Below are positions 1 through 13,240 of a stretch of 64,000 bases of DNA, piece by piece. The position numbers were made by a program, and so were the translations under genes. The notes under the pieces were generated by a model that had not been told where the DNA came from, did not search any database, and saw only the letters and a list, made by a program, of their open reading frames with translations. How positions within the stretch are numbered: the stretch's first letter is position 1; each line of letters starts with the position of its first letter. Origin of the DNA: Lutjanus erythropterus (lineage: Eukaryota > Chordata > Actinopteri > Lutjaniformes > Lutjanidae); contig CM034609.1 in assembly GCA_020091685.1 (NCBI GenBank), positions 21,711,204-21,775,203 on the forward strand, read 5' to 3'.

Positions 1-1749
1 TCAATTTCCCTGTTTTAAAATATTTTTTACATATCAAACATAATTCTACTTGTGGTTTTGGAAGAGCTAACAGGAAAGATGTAACTCAGGCTATTTACCA
101 TGTTTAAAAATTCTGACGTTGTAATATTTGTGGTGTGCATTTTACCACTGTGTCAATTTTGCCACAGAGACACAGCTAACACTGTTGCAGCAGAGCCTTT
201 TTTATTGTTCCTACATCTTATGCCAAGGTTATTATGTTAGATAAGAATGTGGAAGTACTAGACCAGATCCGTGCTGCATTCTCACCTTGTTCTGGATAAG
301 GGCCAGTTGATAGTAGCACCTACCTACAGCGTGCTGTTCATCACGTTCGATCAAGCAGATTTTGCAACACACCGTAGCTGAACTTTTATCTTTGTTAAGT
401 GATGCCAGCAACAAAGATAAAGTGTCCAAAAAAAAAAAAAAAGAGAGAACCAAATTTTTATTCCCTTGTACGATTAAATCTCAGGCTGTGTTCAGCATGA
501 TTTATGTGACCACACAAAGCAAAATACTGAATATGTACTGCATATGCTGGAGCAAATAAAACAAACTTCCAGCAAGAAGAGCAAGACGCACAGAAAGTAA
601 ATGAGAGGAGGGGTCATATTTTGCCTTCAGAATAGTTTCACTTGTCCTTGGATTGCCGTGGTCCAACTCCTGAATTGTGTGCAGTGAATTCTTAAGAAGA
701 AGAGATTTTAGCTCTTCGAGGAATGAAGAAGATGAAAATCTATGTTGCTCTAGAGACTATAAACAGTATCTGATTTCATCCTCTGCTCATGAAACCACTC
801 ATGTGTGAGGGCCATTATTTTCCTGAAATTTGGCAACATCATGAAAAAAATGTGTGTTTTCACCTTGGGGCACTGCGCAGCAGCCCTATGGCCATATACC
901 TTGGCTGTTATGTGTCCATGCAGAGCAATCATTGGACAAAATGACTCCCTCAAGATGGCCGCCTGTGCATTATAGATCCCCCACCAAGTTCCACAGCTGG
1001 CAGTAAACCCTGAACCTTGTTTTCAGGAATCAAGGTACAAATGCAGAGCCCAGTATTGTACTGCACTGTTGGAATTACAAATATATTGCACAATTCCACA
1101 TATCACGATTTATGTCCCGGATCACATTTTGTGATCAAAGTTTGTGCTCCCTATTTTGCAAGACAGAAAGTAAAGGGTGTCCCGGAGTTTGTGTCCCAAC
1201 ACAATTTAGTAACTGTAACTGTGACTTTCCCTAATTATAACCAAATTCTTCTAGCTTCCCAACCCTAACTATACCTTAACCAAAGTTAAAACCCTTCATC
1301 TAAATATCAGTGAATGTTTTGCTAAATCCAGCATTTCTGGCTGGAAAGCTTAGGTCACACACAGGTGTGTGGTGGTATGTTACTGTCCATCAATTATCCT
1401 CTATTTGAGTAAATGTCTTGTGGTCTCAGACTGTTAAAAGTAGAATATGCAGGATTTGTTGGTTGCTGTTTGTAAATGCATCATTCAAAGTTGGCCCCTC
1501 CTCCTCGGCTAAACAAACAAACAAAAGAGGGAGAGAGACGACACTGGTCCAAAGAGCTAGAGAATAAATGGAGAGAGGGAGCTGTGTTAGCGTGAATGAA
1601 GCACTGAACAAGACAAATAATTTATTAATAAATTATCAGTTATTTTCTGTTTGTCTCACCCCGGTTATGCTTTAAAGCGCAAATAAAGATGTTTGCACCT
1701 CTGCTGAAGCAAACCTTCATCCTGTCCATGTGCCCTCAGTCTGCTTTGC

Positions 1750-1751
<2 letters not shown>

Positions 1752-1785
<34 letters not shown>
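1752..1785 (+). repeat. (GT)n microsatellite
   Basis: About 17 uninterrupted GT units. Confidence 0.95.
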
Positions 1786-1786
<1 letters not shown>

Positions 1787-3720
1787 TCTGCAGAGAGAGA
1801 TGGAGACAGTGATGGAACCGTTTGGTGCTACGTTTTTATAGAATCTCGACCTAATAACCTGCGCGCTGCTGTTCGCTGGCAGCTAAACACCACTATCCAA
1901 AGACTAACGCCCAGAAACATCTCAAAAACAGTAAAATAATGAGATAATGATAAAATACAGGCAGAAGTCAGGGTCTGTGCAAATATAGGCACCACCAAGA
2001 ATTTTTTTTATATCAGTCTATATATTGTTTTTTAGAAAATCCTGCACAGTATGTCTTTAATTTGTCAAACCTGATGCAATCAAGCCACTGGTGTCACTGT
2101 CAGCTCTGAGGCTATTTTTGCGGCTGTCATTTTAGAATGCTATTAGTTAAATCATGTTTCTTTGAAACCTGTATATTAAAATATTGACTGTCAGATGTGT
2201 TTTTAATTAGAATTCACATTTTCCTGATTGCCCTTCAAGTTGATGTGGCTCTCTTGTGTGGTTGCCTTTCTGTTTGGGATTTAGTCACTTCAAAGGTCTT
2301 TTTTTAACATGGTGTTTCTGTTATGTTCACCCCCCGCATATTGTAATTTACTTTAAATGCTAATGAACATTGCTACCTCAACAGAATTTGCAACGCACAA
2401 TCATTATACTGGCATCAGCTTTACATCCATGTTTTAGTGAGTTAAACAGAGGAGAGAAAGTTATGGCAGCATTTGATCCAAGGTCAGTAGGGGGACACAC
2501 AAAGGCTTCAGGGGTGGCCGACTTAACCACTCAGCTATCTCTGGGCACAAGCATCACTTTTCTCTGTGTTACACCCTGCAGGAGTTTCTGTTATCAAGGA
2601 GACCATTCACCCGTATCTGTTTTAGCTCTACACTTTCAAAATAATTTCTCCCTCATGCCTTCCTGCTGATTTATATGGAGCCATCGTCAGCGTCAACAGA
2701 GTAGTTTGTGCTGATGATGGATAGAATCATGAAACATGCATTTAACACAGAAATACACCTTAAACCACCCACCTCAGGCCTTAACACACAGCACACACGA
2801 GTTCATGCTGCTGTCTAAAACAGCAGCGGCTTCTCATGCATAAATCTACCTTTGTATACTCAGTGCAGTTTAGTGCGTAGGGTTGCACCTGAGCCACATA
2901 GTTGTGAGCAGCTCTGCAGCTCTGCAGTTCTATATGTGAATAACAGTCTGTTCCTTATGGTGAGGAACAACATCTCCTGTGCCCCAGAGCGGTGCCGAGG
3001 GTTGGAAATGTGCTGCCTCCTATACTGGTATAAACATCATGATTCTCGCTATCAGAGGTCTGATAACATTAAACCCTGCGCAGATGACCTTATAGTATCA
3101 TAAAGTGAGTCACTGTGTGTTCTCGCCATAGATTCAAGCACATCCTCACATGTGATTCACACTGTAACGAGTGTAAATTCATCCACTCTTCCATCACAAT
3201 GTCGAAGGGCACATGGTTAAATATAAAAGTAGTACCATAGCATGATTTGTAGTGCGAGGATTTCATTTCGAAATGCTTTAGTGACCAACAGCAGGATGAC
3301 CCCTGCTAGGTTTTGTTTTCATACCATTACTTTAAATCCATTCTTTTCAGTCTCATTTTGGAATGAAACCACTTTAAACATTTGTTTGTTTGATCTCTTT
3401 TGGCAATAAGGAACAAAGCAAATCACATTTTTATTTTGAGATGAAATTTCGGTGACACGCAGTAGGTTATGAACAGGCTCTGTTTGGCTATTCGGCCCTG
3501 CAGTGGAAACTAGGTTATTGTCTCTGATGCCCTGGAGCAAAGCAGAGAGCGAGCAACATGCCTGCTGCCTATAGTAATATCAACATGCTGTCTAGTATCA
3601 GGGCTTAGAGAGAGTAATTGTGCACACGGCACATTCTCACAGCTCCTATCACGGCATTACACACCACATAGGTTCTTTAATTTGGATGAGCTCATGATAA
3701 GACTTCCTGACTTGTATTAT

Positions 3721-4464
3721 AAAGCTGGGCAGTATATTGATATTATATTAATATTATGACATGAGATCTGAAGTGTTGTCTTTTCCTGGCATTACTTTAA
3801 AGTGATATAATTTTTGGAATTTAACAGACAGTTCTAGCTGCTCTATAATTTTCCTTCACCCACTTCAATATATTTGCATTACTGATGATTATTTATCAAA
3901 AATCTCATTGAATTAATATTACAATAATGTCACTATATCAATAAATAAATATAGTTATCAAGATATTTGGTCAAAAAAATTGATCAGGGCTAAAACCAGT
4001 GCTCATTTTCATTATCAGCGGATCTGTTCATTATTTTCTTGACTAATCAATTGGGTGTTTGGTCCATAAAATGTCAGAAAATGGTCAAAAATGACAATCA
4101 CTGTTTCAGTTTACTGTCAAAGAGGAGTCAAGAAATGAGAAAATATTCACACTGAAGAGGCTGAAATCAGAGAATCTCTGAAAAACAATTGATTATCAAA
4201 ATAGTTGTCGATTAATTTAATATTAGACAACTAATCGATCAAGCAATTAAGTGTTGCCGCTCTAATTGCAATATTTGATTTTGTACCTGCCATATTTCTA
4301 TTGAGTAGTTTAATCTACAGCAATGCATCATGTTCTATAAAATCATGTTTGGAACATCTGAGAAGTTACAGTAAGTTATTTTAGAGATGATGTGATATAT
4401 ATTGTGGCATATATCAGCCTAAAGATATTGAGATATCATTTATGAGCTGTGTTGTCCAGCCCTA
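3721..4464. mobile_element. Non-autonomous inverted-repeat DNA element, AGGGCTGGGCAATAT-type, with nested insertion
   Basis: The left end reads AAGCTGGGCAGTATATTGA and the right end reads GTGTTGTCCAGCCCTAA. Their reverse complements match imperfectly, forming terminal inverted repeats. The interior includes the phrase ACTGATGATTATTTATCAAA, which recurs in the second copy at 11273-11858. No coding capacity is seen. An unrelated element is inserted at 3986-4263. Confidence 0.65.
3986..4263. mobile_element. Nested MITE-like element (AGGGCTGCAACTAA family)
   Basis: It starts AGGGCTAAAACCAGTG and ends AAGTGTTGCCGCTCT, which are imperfect inverted termini. The interior has GGTCCATAAAATGTCAGAAA and AGAAAATATTCACA, plus ATCGATTA-type repeats at both ends. 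I recognise this as a very common short hAT-like repeat of percomorph fish. It interrupts the surrounding element, so it inserted later. Confidence 0.6.
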
Positions 4465-7400
4465 ATTTGTTATAAAATAACAATTAGTGATATGAATTTT
4501 TGCAGGTACAAAAATATTTTCTTTGCCTCCTCCTCTCTGCTCCTCTGTCTTGGCAGACCTATCAAGATGCTGTTGGGCATGGCAGAGTGGATGCAAAGGG
4601 TCAGCAGCATGCCTTCTGTATAACAAACTATCGACATGTCCTCTGAATACTAAATAAAAATATTTTCTGCCTGACTCTTCTTCGTTCCTTTCTCTGTCAA
4701 ATGGGAACATTACTGGATGGGACGGCTTACTTCTGCACTCTTGGTGTTGCTGCTTTGACCTTCATGCTCCTTACTGATGTCTGCTTTATGCGCTGGCGAT
4801 TTACAAATTTAATCTCCTCCTCTTGTGGATGTTTTTGTGTCTTCCCTTTGATAATGGAAGCAGCTGACTCCCCAATATATGCGTGTATAGGGTCAGCAGC
4901 AGTACAAAACGCGTATCAAAGAACTGACATCCTTTAAGCAAGTCGTTTCCAGCAAATGCACAGTGCGGAGGGCATCGGCAGAGTATGGACACGGCTCCTC
5001 GGAGCCTCTGTGCCCCGCGGCATGATGGGGCCTCGCTGCTCAGCTCAAAGTGTGAAATGATCTGACGCTCGTGTTGTATAGGAGCAACTGCAGGATTAAT
5101 CGCAGGTGTGAGACAGATTAGAATATGTCTGTATTAGTTTGAGCTCCTGTGTGGGCAGTGGGGAAGTGGCAGCAGGATGTGTGTTGAGTTGTGAGTTGAA
5201 TGGGGGGAATAGAGCGCTGTGTGGGTGGATGTATTTGTGTATGTGTGTGTGTGTGTGTAGCTTATCTTGAGTGCTTGTGTGAGTGTTTGTTAGCGTAGCA
5301 GGATGTATAAACGCATGTAGGTGACTGTTGTGTTTGTGTGTGTGTCTGTGTGCACCATACCAGCGGTGAGTGGCATTCTCTTTTTGTTCCCCACTAATGG
5401 CATCCTTAGCAGGGCTGTTACGATGGAAACCACGTTGCCACGGAAACGCAGCCTGTCTCTGTGAATTAGAAGTATTTCACTCCCTCTCTTAGCCTCTCTC
5501 CACCTCTCTCTCACTTTCTGTCACCCTCCCTCTCTCCCTCACCCCCCTCTGTCCTCTTTCCCTTTCCCCATTTTCCCCCCGTCTTTCTGTCTCTTCGTCT
5601 CTGTTTCTCTTCTCCACCTGTCTCCCCCTAAACCTGACAGGGCAGCAGCTGACGCCCGAGGAGAGGTGTGCATGTACATGAAAGAGCAAGGGACAGACTG
5701 ACAAGGGAGAGAGAGAGAGGCAGAGGGAGAGAGTGAAAAGAGGAGTGGGAGTGGAATTTTTTGTGCGGTAAAAACTCTCTTCTCTGAGCGTGAAGGAAAT
5801 GTGGGTGGAGGGACAAATAGCGGGACGTGATGATGGAGGAGTTTGGGGATGGGAAAGAGGAGCATTAAAGAGGGGGAAACATTAAAGTAAAAGAGCACTA
5901 AAGAGACACTAAATGGCCAAAAATAATTGGACAGGTGAACATGGACATGTCAGTCTAAAACAGGTGTTTCTCAGCCCCAGTATTATCCATTACAATAACT
6001 ATATCATGGCCACTTCCTGACAAAATACCACATGTAATCAAATTAAATATATAATCTGATCCTTTGCTTGTATAAGTAATTTTCATCTTACAAATTTCTA
6101 TATCAAACTGCAGCTGCAGGAATTTTCTCCCCTTAAAGGTGAAATATTTAACACAGAGTCTGTGTGTTCAAAAATGGGTACTGTAGTCCAGTTGTTTCCC
6201 CACCGCCCCCTCCTCCCCAGACTTGAAGCTCAGGCATGTTGCCTGCAGGTTATAAGGACACTGACTCCAGAAAGTAGTATAAACAGAACTCACAGTATCT
6301 GTTGGGGTTTGGGAGTGTAATCCAGCCCTGAACCTATATAAGTGCACCATAAGCACAACATTATACTTCACACTGACAAGTGACCACAGGTCCTACACTG
6401 TGAGTTGAGGTCAGCCAATGATGTGGAGTGATAAAGCCTGGCTCATAGACGGTGTTTCTTTTCATCCCTATGGTGCTGAATGCGGTTGAGATCAGGGCTG
6501 TGTGCAGTGCATGTAGCATTAAAGATGACCTGTGAATGTTTCCTGTAAACAAACAATATCCATGTTCACATCCAGTGTGTCTCACCAAATCATAGTGCGT
6601 ATCCTCGAAGTCTAACAAACATGCTGAGTGCATTTCCTTTGTCATTTGCAAAGCAGATTTGTGGAACAAACCCTGCACTGTTTACATCTATGATTGCTAA
6701 CTTGCTAGCGTTTCTTGCATTTGTTTGAGCATTGCTGTTTGTTTGGGGTTTTTTGCATTATTACCTGCAAGTGTCGATCAGTGAAATACTGTGAAATTGA
6801 CACTTGCATGTGCTTACATCCTTGTGTGTGCACGATACAAACAAAACATTGCTCCATAGTGCCACTGGTGGTGAGGTACCATTAAGGTTTGCAATAGTTG
6901 GAACACAGAGGCCAATCCCAAACAAGGCCATATAGTGTAAAATGTCATGAGTAAGTTAACAGAAGACAGACATTTAGAGAGCAGGGATCAAATATTAAAA
7001 CGAAAAAGGGTTGATTAGAACAGAGTGTCAAGATAGAGAGAATTAAAGGAGGCAGAGAGTTTGAGTTCTGTTCCACATATGGAGGGAATATAAAATAGCG
7101 TGAGAAAACAGAGAGAAAGAGATGGAGGGGAGAAACTGAGTGCGAGCGAGAGAGAGAGAGAGAGAGATTGATTATGTTCTCCTAAGTGCTTTCGGCATTA
7201 TTGAAACTGTACTGTCCTCCCAAACCAGGCAATTTGAATTAACATTGCAGGGAGAGTGATTTAGAGGGAGAAAAAATGGAGAAGCGGGACGGGAGAGAGA
7301 TAGCGGGAAAGAGTGAGAGAAGGAAATGGAAGGAGGGCGGGAGGGCGAGGGGGCGGGTTGGCAGGGAGACAGAGAGGGAGAGTGAGGGTCTGGAGGGAGG

Positions 7401-8806
7401 ACAGAGAGATAGATAGAATAACTGGGTTCAAAAGTAGGACAGAGAGAGAGATGGCATAAGACAAAGGGAAAAAGCGTGTGAGAGAGAGAGAAAGAGCATT
7501 CGGGGTTGAGAAGACTCGCAAGACGAGCCAAATTGAAAAAATCAACACGCTAAACTCTACTTTATAAATTCCAGCTGGGTGCTGTGCATAATAATCCATT
7601 TGGAGGATAATAACTTTAGAAATTCCACTTTAAATATTCATTCTAAATGCTGAATCGTCAGAACAAAAATCCATTTGGGGAATAATAATAATCCAATCAG
7701 GAACAGGAGGAAAAGATAACACAGGGGAGTGAGAGACAGAGACGTAACTTGAAAGAGAATGGACAGATGGGTCTGGATAAAGTTCAGATAAAAAGGGGAA
7801 TGGTGTCGGGTGTATCACCAGCAGAGACGGAGGGAAAGGACAGTTAAGGACACACAAGTAAGGGTGGTTGAGCGTGGGAAATTGTGAGGGAGAGTGTGTG
7901 TGTGTGTGTGCGTGTGTATGTGTGTGCTGGGCATAACAATGTACAAAGAAGAGAGAGGCTGATAGAAACTGAGGGATGGGAGTGACGCATGTGCAGGAAA
8001 AGTGCAGATGGGAGGAAGGGAGACGGATGTGAAGCGACAAAGCTGGAGGAACAAAATGTGTGGTGAGAGAAAAAAAAGTCATGCAAACTTAAACAAGGTT
8101 TGGAGCATTTTTCTGTTGTCTCTCCTGCTGCTTTCACTCCCCGGTCCCCCTGGCATCTGTCTTTTCCTCTACTCTTTGCCCATTTCTGCCTCCTTCCTCC
8201 CTTATACCTGCCTCCTGATTGAAGAGGACTGACCCCTGCCCTATTGACTGCGCAGGCCAGAAAAATAAAGCAAACATTAGGTCACGCTTTACACTGCATG
8301 AGGAGCGCATTACTCTGAGGAGGACAGGGCGGCGGCCTGATGGAAACGAAATGCCAGTGATGGAGCACCTGCCTCTTTAGTTTAATGAGAATCCTGGTCA
8401 GGTGATAATTTAATATCGCTAAGGAGAAAGAGGCTGAGGTGGAGCCAGGACGCTTTGCAGCAGACCAGAGATTTTTCAGGTTATGTCGGATTATAGTTTT
8501 TCTGTGGGAATGAGAAATCCACTGATTTTTAGATAATCCCTGTTTTTCTTACTTCACCTTTCACAAAATTTTATGTGCCTTGATTATGGCTTATGGCGAG
8601 CAGTGAGGATTTTCCAATTATCACTTAAGACCCACTGGAAGTATGTCACGGTGTCTGTATTCTTATTTTCTCATTATTTTGCTGTGTTCGGGACAATTCA
8701 GAGGGTCAGCCTTTAGGCAGTGGTCTGTAGCCCCCCAGCCGATAAAAGACAGCAAGTTGTGAAGTTGCTATAAAACAAAACAAACACTCAAAAGCAAAAG
8801 ATATTT

Positions 8807-9475
8807 ATGGATGGGATCCCTCTCGCCCATCTTGTTAATTTGTCCATAAGGCAGTCAACATTCCCAAATGCCTGGAAGACTGCAGTTGTGATGCCCATTT
8901 ATAAGGTTAGTGATGCAATAGATGTGGCAAACTATAGGCCTGTTATTGTGCCAGGAGCATCAGAGAAAAAGTGGTACCTACCCAATCCACCCAATGCAGT
9001 TTGGCTTTAGAAAACATCACTTAACTGAGACTGCCATTTGTTATCTCATAGAACAAATCAACTGGCATTGTAGGAGCAGTATTTTGGGATTTACACAGGG
9101 CGTGTGAATCACAATGTCCCTCTAAACTGTCATGTATTAATTTCTCTGAAAATGCACACATCTCTTCGCAAATTGACTGCTCCTTTGTTGCGCCCCGGGG
9201 GTCCATCCCCGGCCATGTACTGTACACCCTTTAGCTTATATATTAACAATCCTCCCACTGTATGTCCTGATGTGATGACCTAAATGTATGCTGATGATAA
9301 TATAATGGCTAACTCGGTGCCATCTCACTTTAAATATTAACAAGACTCAATCAGGCAGCGAGGCGTTCATCAGCCTGAAATCTTTGTTAAGGGAGAAAAG
9401 CCTCAAATGGTCTCAGACTTTAAGGGGATAACTGTCAATTCACACCTAACTTTTGTGGATTTGCCTTCCCAAGGA
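8807..9475 (+). pseudogene. Decayed non-LTR (LINE) reverse transcriptase fragment
   Basis: Reading across frames gives a recognisable order of reverse-transcriptase segments. These are FPNAWKTAVVMPIYK with ANYRPV, then QFGFRKHHLTETAICYLIEQ in another frame, then FSLYINN followed by PTVCPDV. The catalytic MYADD motif comes next, with YADD at 9287-9298, and then a KPQMVSDFKGITVNSHLTF segment. Frameshifts and stop codons, including one just before the YADD block, show it is dead. The layout fits fish LINEs of the L2/jockey group, but I cannot fix the clade by eye. No endonuclease domain or 3' tail is evident. It sits inside the large first intron and has no link to the host gene. Confidence 0.75.
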
Positions 9476-9775
9476 CTGCTGATGAAATTTAGCTGTCTAG
9501 TTAAGTCTGTGATGGTCAATGACTGTCCAGTATCCCACAATCAAAAACTCCTTCCTTACGGCAACATTGCGGAGACACACTACCTCAAATCCAGACGGCT
9601 TTTAAATCACGATGTTACAGTGGTACAGGGCACAGCGTTCAATGTCATCATTGGAGATGGATGATGGCATCATCATTTTAATCTGAAACAGCTTTTCTGT
9701 AAGATGCCAAAAAGCTGGTTTTATCTTTAGAATCTCAAGCTGAAAAATAGCTGGGAACTATAACTGTTAGATAAA

Positions 9776-9835
9776 TATAGTGGAGGAAAGCGCAAAAATA
9801 CATGAGTAAATGTACTTAGTTACTTTCCACTACTG
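9776..9835. repeat. Fragment of AAGTAC-rich dispersed repeat
   Basis: GGAGGAAAGC followed by GAGTAAATGTACTTAGTTAC and TTTCCACTACTG matches the terminus of a very common fish repeat rich in AAGTAC/GTACTT words. Related pieces lie at 13120-13240, 18735-18853 and 20425-20582. Confidence 0.5.
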
Positions 9836-10254
9836 TTGAAGACAACATCAACAGTAAAGACATTATAAAATCCATTTTCTATCCCACATGTGTCTGTCCA
9901 TGTACTGCGTACGTCCATCATGTCCCAGCTGGTCAGTTTCAGCTTTGTAAAAGCCGTAAATAGACGTGCAGTTTTTGGGCCGATGCACCTGCATTTTGGA
10001 CACAGATGTTTCGGTCTCTTTGAAGCTCTGTGAGTCGCCTCGTGTTGCTTTGAAAACTCACATATCAAAGTGCACATTGCCAGACCCTCTTGTATAGCTG
10101 ACAAATAGCTGCTAATTGGCATTGAATGTGATATGACCTAACTTTATAGCAGTGTTTGTGATTATTTTTATCTTTTTTTTTTCCTCTGTGCCTGCCTATC
10201 TGTCTTTTTAGAGACAGATACGCATCAGGTTTAGACTAGATTTTACATTTACTT

Positions 10255-10520
10255 CCATTTAAATGTGGAAAATATATTTTCCTCCCTTACGGTTTAATAA
10301 TTTGTAAGATGATTATGTATTAATAGCATGCATTTAGCATGTGAGGACAAGCACGACATAGAATAATTTGCTAATTAAGGCATTAATGAACTTATTTAAT
10401 GACCTTATTAGCATACTGCAACTTGTTATGTTTAATAAAACAGTGAATATGCTCGGGCAGTAGGCAAGCGTTGTGCATGTTGGCTCTAATTATGTCTGAA
10501 CAGAGTGTATGCAGTGTGTG
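10255..10520. other. AT-rich candidate conserved non-coding element
   Basis: The block is non-repetitive and dense in homeodomain-type TAAT cores, with GCTAATTAAGGCATTAATGA followed by ACTTATTTAATGACCTTATT. It lacks coding frames. This texture is typical of vertebrate developmental enhancers. There is no direct proof of conservation here. Confidence 0.3.
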
Positions 10521-11272
10521 TATATGTGCATGTGTGTGAGTATGTCATTGCTATTATGTCACTTACTGGACTGAAGCCCAGCTTACCTGCACAGTAAATA
10601 CTGTTACTTCACTGGCCTTCCATCGCTGATTGCGCAATACATTATGCGCGCTGTCGGAGTTCATACCCTGAAAGTACTCTCAGATGCGAGGTAACTCATC
10701 ACACACACTCACTATAATGCAAAGCACACCGCCTCACAGTGCAGCATTGTACCCCCATTACCTGCTATGGGATTTGTCTGGTGAATGTAGCCTGCCTGCC
10801 TGCCTGCCTGTCTCTATCTAATTCATGTTGTTGGAGGCGCTTGGCTTTACAGTTCACATGTGTCCAACCTGCATTTCAGTTCTATGTGTTATCTTGGTAG
10901 TTTCACGCTTTAGGTGAGAAACAAGGTGCAACGTAGGCAGTTTTAGTCTGAGTCTACAGCGTCTGTTTTGCTGAAAGTAATGTGCTTTCTATGTTTGATG
11001 GCTTTTTTCTTTGTTATAAAACAGACCCAGTGGTTAAGTTGCTTGTGTGTGTGTGTGTGTGTATGTGTGTGTGTTTCCAGCACCGCAGTGATACGGTGTT
11101 CTGCCAGATATTTTTAGCATCTTTTTTAAAATTAATAGACTTTAATTAAGAATTCAGATACTTTGGATGGAGAAAGATACAGAATAGAGATGTGACGAAG
11201 CAAACACAGACATATGAGGACAGTAGGAGATTAATATTAACAAGGTGAGAAGGAGATAACAAGACACACATT

Positions 11273-11858
11273 TAGGGCTGAGCAATGTATTGATATTATA
11301 TTTATATCATAATAAGAGACATGATATAAGATTTGTCTTTTGGCTGAATTACAGTTAAGTCATGTCATTTTCTGAACTTAGCATATCATTATATCCACAT
11401 TACTGGTGATTGTTTATCAAAAATCTCATTATAAAAGTCTTTATAAAAGCACCAACAATATTGTTGCATTGCCCAGCACCAATTTCCCTACTGTTTAACT
11501 ACTGGGTAGTTAAATCTACAAGACTGCATCACATTCATTAAGATCATCGCTATTTGAGAATATATGTTTATTTTAGAGAAAATATATATATATAAAAGCA
11601 TTCTTCATCCAAAAATGAAAATTCAGGCATTATCTACTCACCCTCAGTGACCAGTTTTCAAAACTAAAACAAAAATAGAAAAACAACAGAATAAAAACAT
11701 GAAATGCCTCCATACTGCTCGTCTGATGTAATCCAAATCTCCTTAAGCCCCAACATGCCAAGTTGACAAAATAAATGTTATTTACACCATGTTTTTAGCC
11801 TGAATCTTTTCTTTTTTGGGTGAACTGTCCCTTTAAGATGTATTGCGGCACAGCCCTA
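11273..11858. mobile_element. Second copy of AGGGCTGGGCAATAT-type element with another nested insertion
   Basis: The left terminus TAGGGCTGAGCAATGTATTG and right terminus TGTATTGCGGCACAGCCCTA form inverted repeats. The interior phrase ACTGGTGATTGTTTATCAAA matches the copy at 3721-4464. An unrelated element occupies 11597-11836, close to the right end. Confidence 0.65.
11597..11836. mobile_element. Nested MITE-like element (AAGGGATAGTTCACCC family)
   Basis: The left part includes CCAAAAATGAAAATTCAGGC and ATTATCTACTCACCCTCAG; the right end is TTTGGGTGAACTGTCCCTTT. The left tip is eroded. The same family is present at 36270-36547. It lies inside the element at 11273-11858. Confidence 0.6.
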
Positions 11859-13119
11859 CACACATTGTAAAGGTATAGATCTTTTTTTCTTTCTCTCTCA
11901 TCACTCTGTGACATGAAGGCTGGATGATACTGCAGGGTCTTTATGTTCAGTAAATACTTGTCCTTATGTACAACTGCACAGCAGGAAAGCATTAGTGTGT
12001 GAGGTGCATACATGTGTCTGTATGTGTGTGTGTGTGTATGTGTGTGTGTATGTCTCTGTGTGTGTATGTGAGTCACCAGCTCAGTCTCCAGATGCAGGAT
12101 TCAACTTCTGTTCAGTGACACAGCGTGCAGGGAGGCGAGGAGAGAGCAGATATGACTGCCAAAAGCTGGCTTTAGTGCCACAGCTGGTGTGTGTGTGTCT
12201 GTGTGTGTGTGCATGTCTGAATGTACACAGGTGCACCTTATGTGTATGTACACTTTCAAATGCGCGTGCTGCAGCACAGAAGCCGTACATGTGCATTCAT
12301 CCGTGCGTGCATGCGCAACAGAGGCACAGCGAGGGAGAGGAAGAATAGCTCGCACCTCCACAGTGTGTATTCTGTGGCTGCTGTTGAAACCAACTGTCAG
12401 GCAGAGAGGAGCGAGGGAGGAGACAAGGAGGGGGATGGGAGCAGGCTGACAAGGTGTGAAATCATAACCAGTGCTTATGGATATGGAAAACCATACATCA
12501 GAGGTGTTTATGCGTATGAAATCACAGCCAAGGGGGTTAATCGGCCAGTAAAGGGTTTATAGGCAGCTCCCATTCGTAATAAACTCAGCTGTGCACCGGT
12601 GGCTGCAGAGAGGTGCTTGGATTGATTATTTTTAACCATCATCATTCAGGATGATCAAACCCTCCTCATCAAAATGTTTGATCCAGTGCCCAGAACCTCC
12701 GTTTAATATTCTCATCCTTGGTGCTCTGGGTTCAAACTTCACCTCATTTCCAACTGTTTTCATAAATAAAATTAAAAATATTTCTTGGCAGTGAACTCTG
12801 TGTAGCTTGATATTTACAAGTGGATCAGAAAGGCTCCAGTCAGGTCAGGCTGAGAATTTTTACATATTTTATGGTTTAGCCCAGAAATGCAGAGAAAAGG
12901 CCAATTTTTTTAAAAATCATTTGGTTTGTACTGTAGTTTCAGGCCTTAGCTGAGTTTGGGCTTTGAAAGTCTATACATTGACCAGAAGTGTTTGTGCTCC
13001 AGTCAGACCAGACTCAAGTTTTCAGGTAGAAAACTAATACCGCAGTGTAAAATACCACAATGTAAAAAGACTAAAAATCAAAAAAACATTGCAGATTTAC
13101 ATGTGTCAGCATGTTGAAA

Positions 13120-13240
13120 AGTAAGTGCCAATCTTATCAAATAATGTAGTGGATTAAAAAGTACATGTTACATGACATGTAGTGGAAGGAGAGTATAAAG
13201 AAACTTAAAATGGAAATAGTAAAAGTAAAGTACACAGAGT
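13120..13240 (-). repeat. Fragment of AAGTAC-rich dispersed repeat
   Basis: ATGTAGTGGATTAAAAAGTA, TGTAGTGGAAGGAGAGTATA and AGTAAAAGTAAAGTAC form the interior of the same family as 9776-9835. Confidence 0.5.

Noticed and set aside
7630-8137. Overlapping minus-strand open frames of up to 150 codons rich in His/Thr/Ser/Pro.
   Set aside because: They arise from GA-rich and GT-rich + strand sequence read in reverse. There is no domain, no splice structure and no protein-like complexity.
9820-10122. Minus-strand open frame of 100 codons with KRPKHLCPKCRC.
   Set aside because: It adjoins a dispersed-repeat terminus at 9776-9835 and looks like part of repeat-derived sequence. The CxxC is not enough to call a zinc finger, and no family was recognised.
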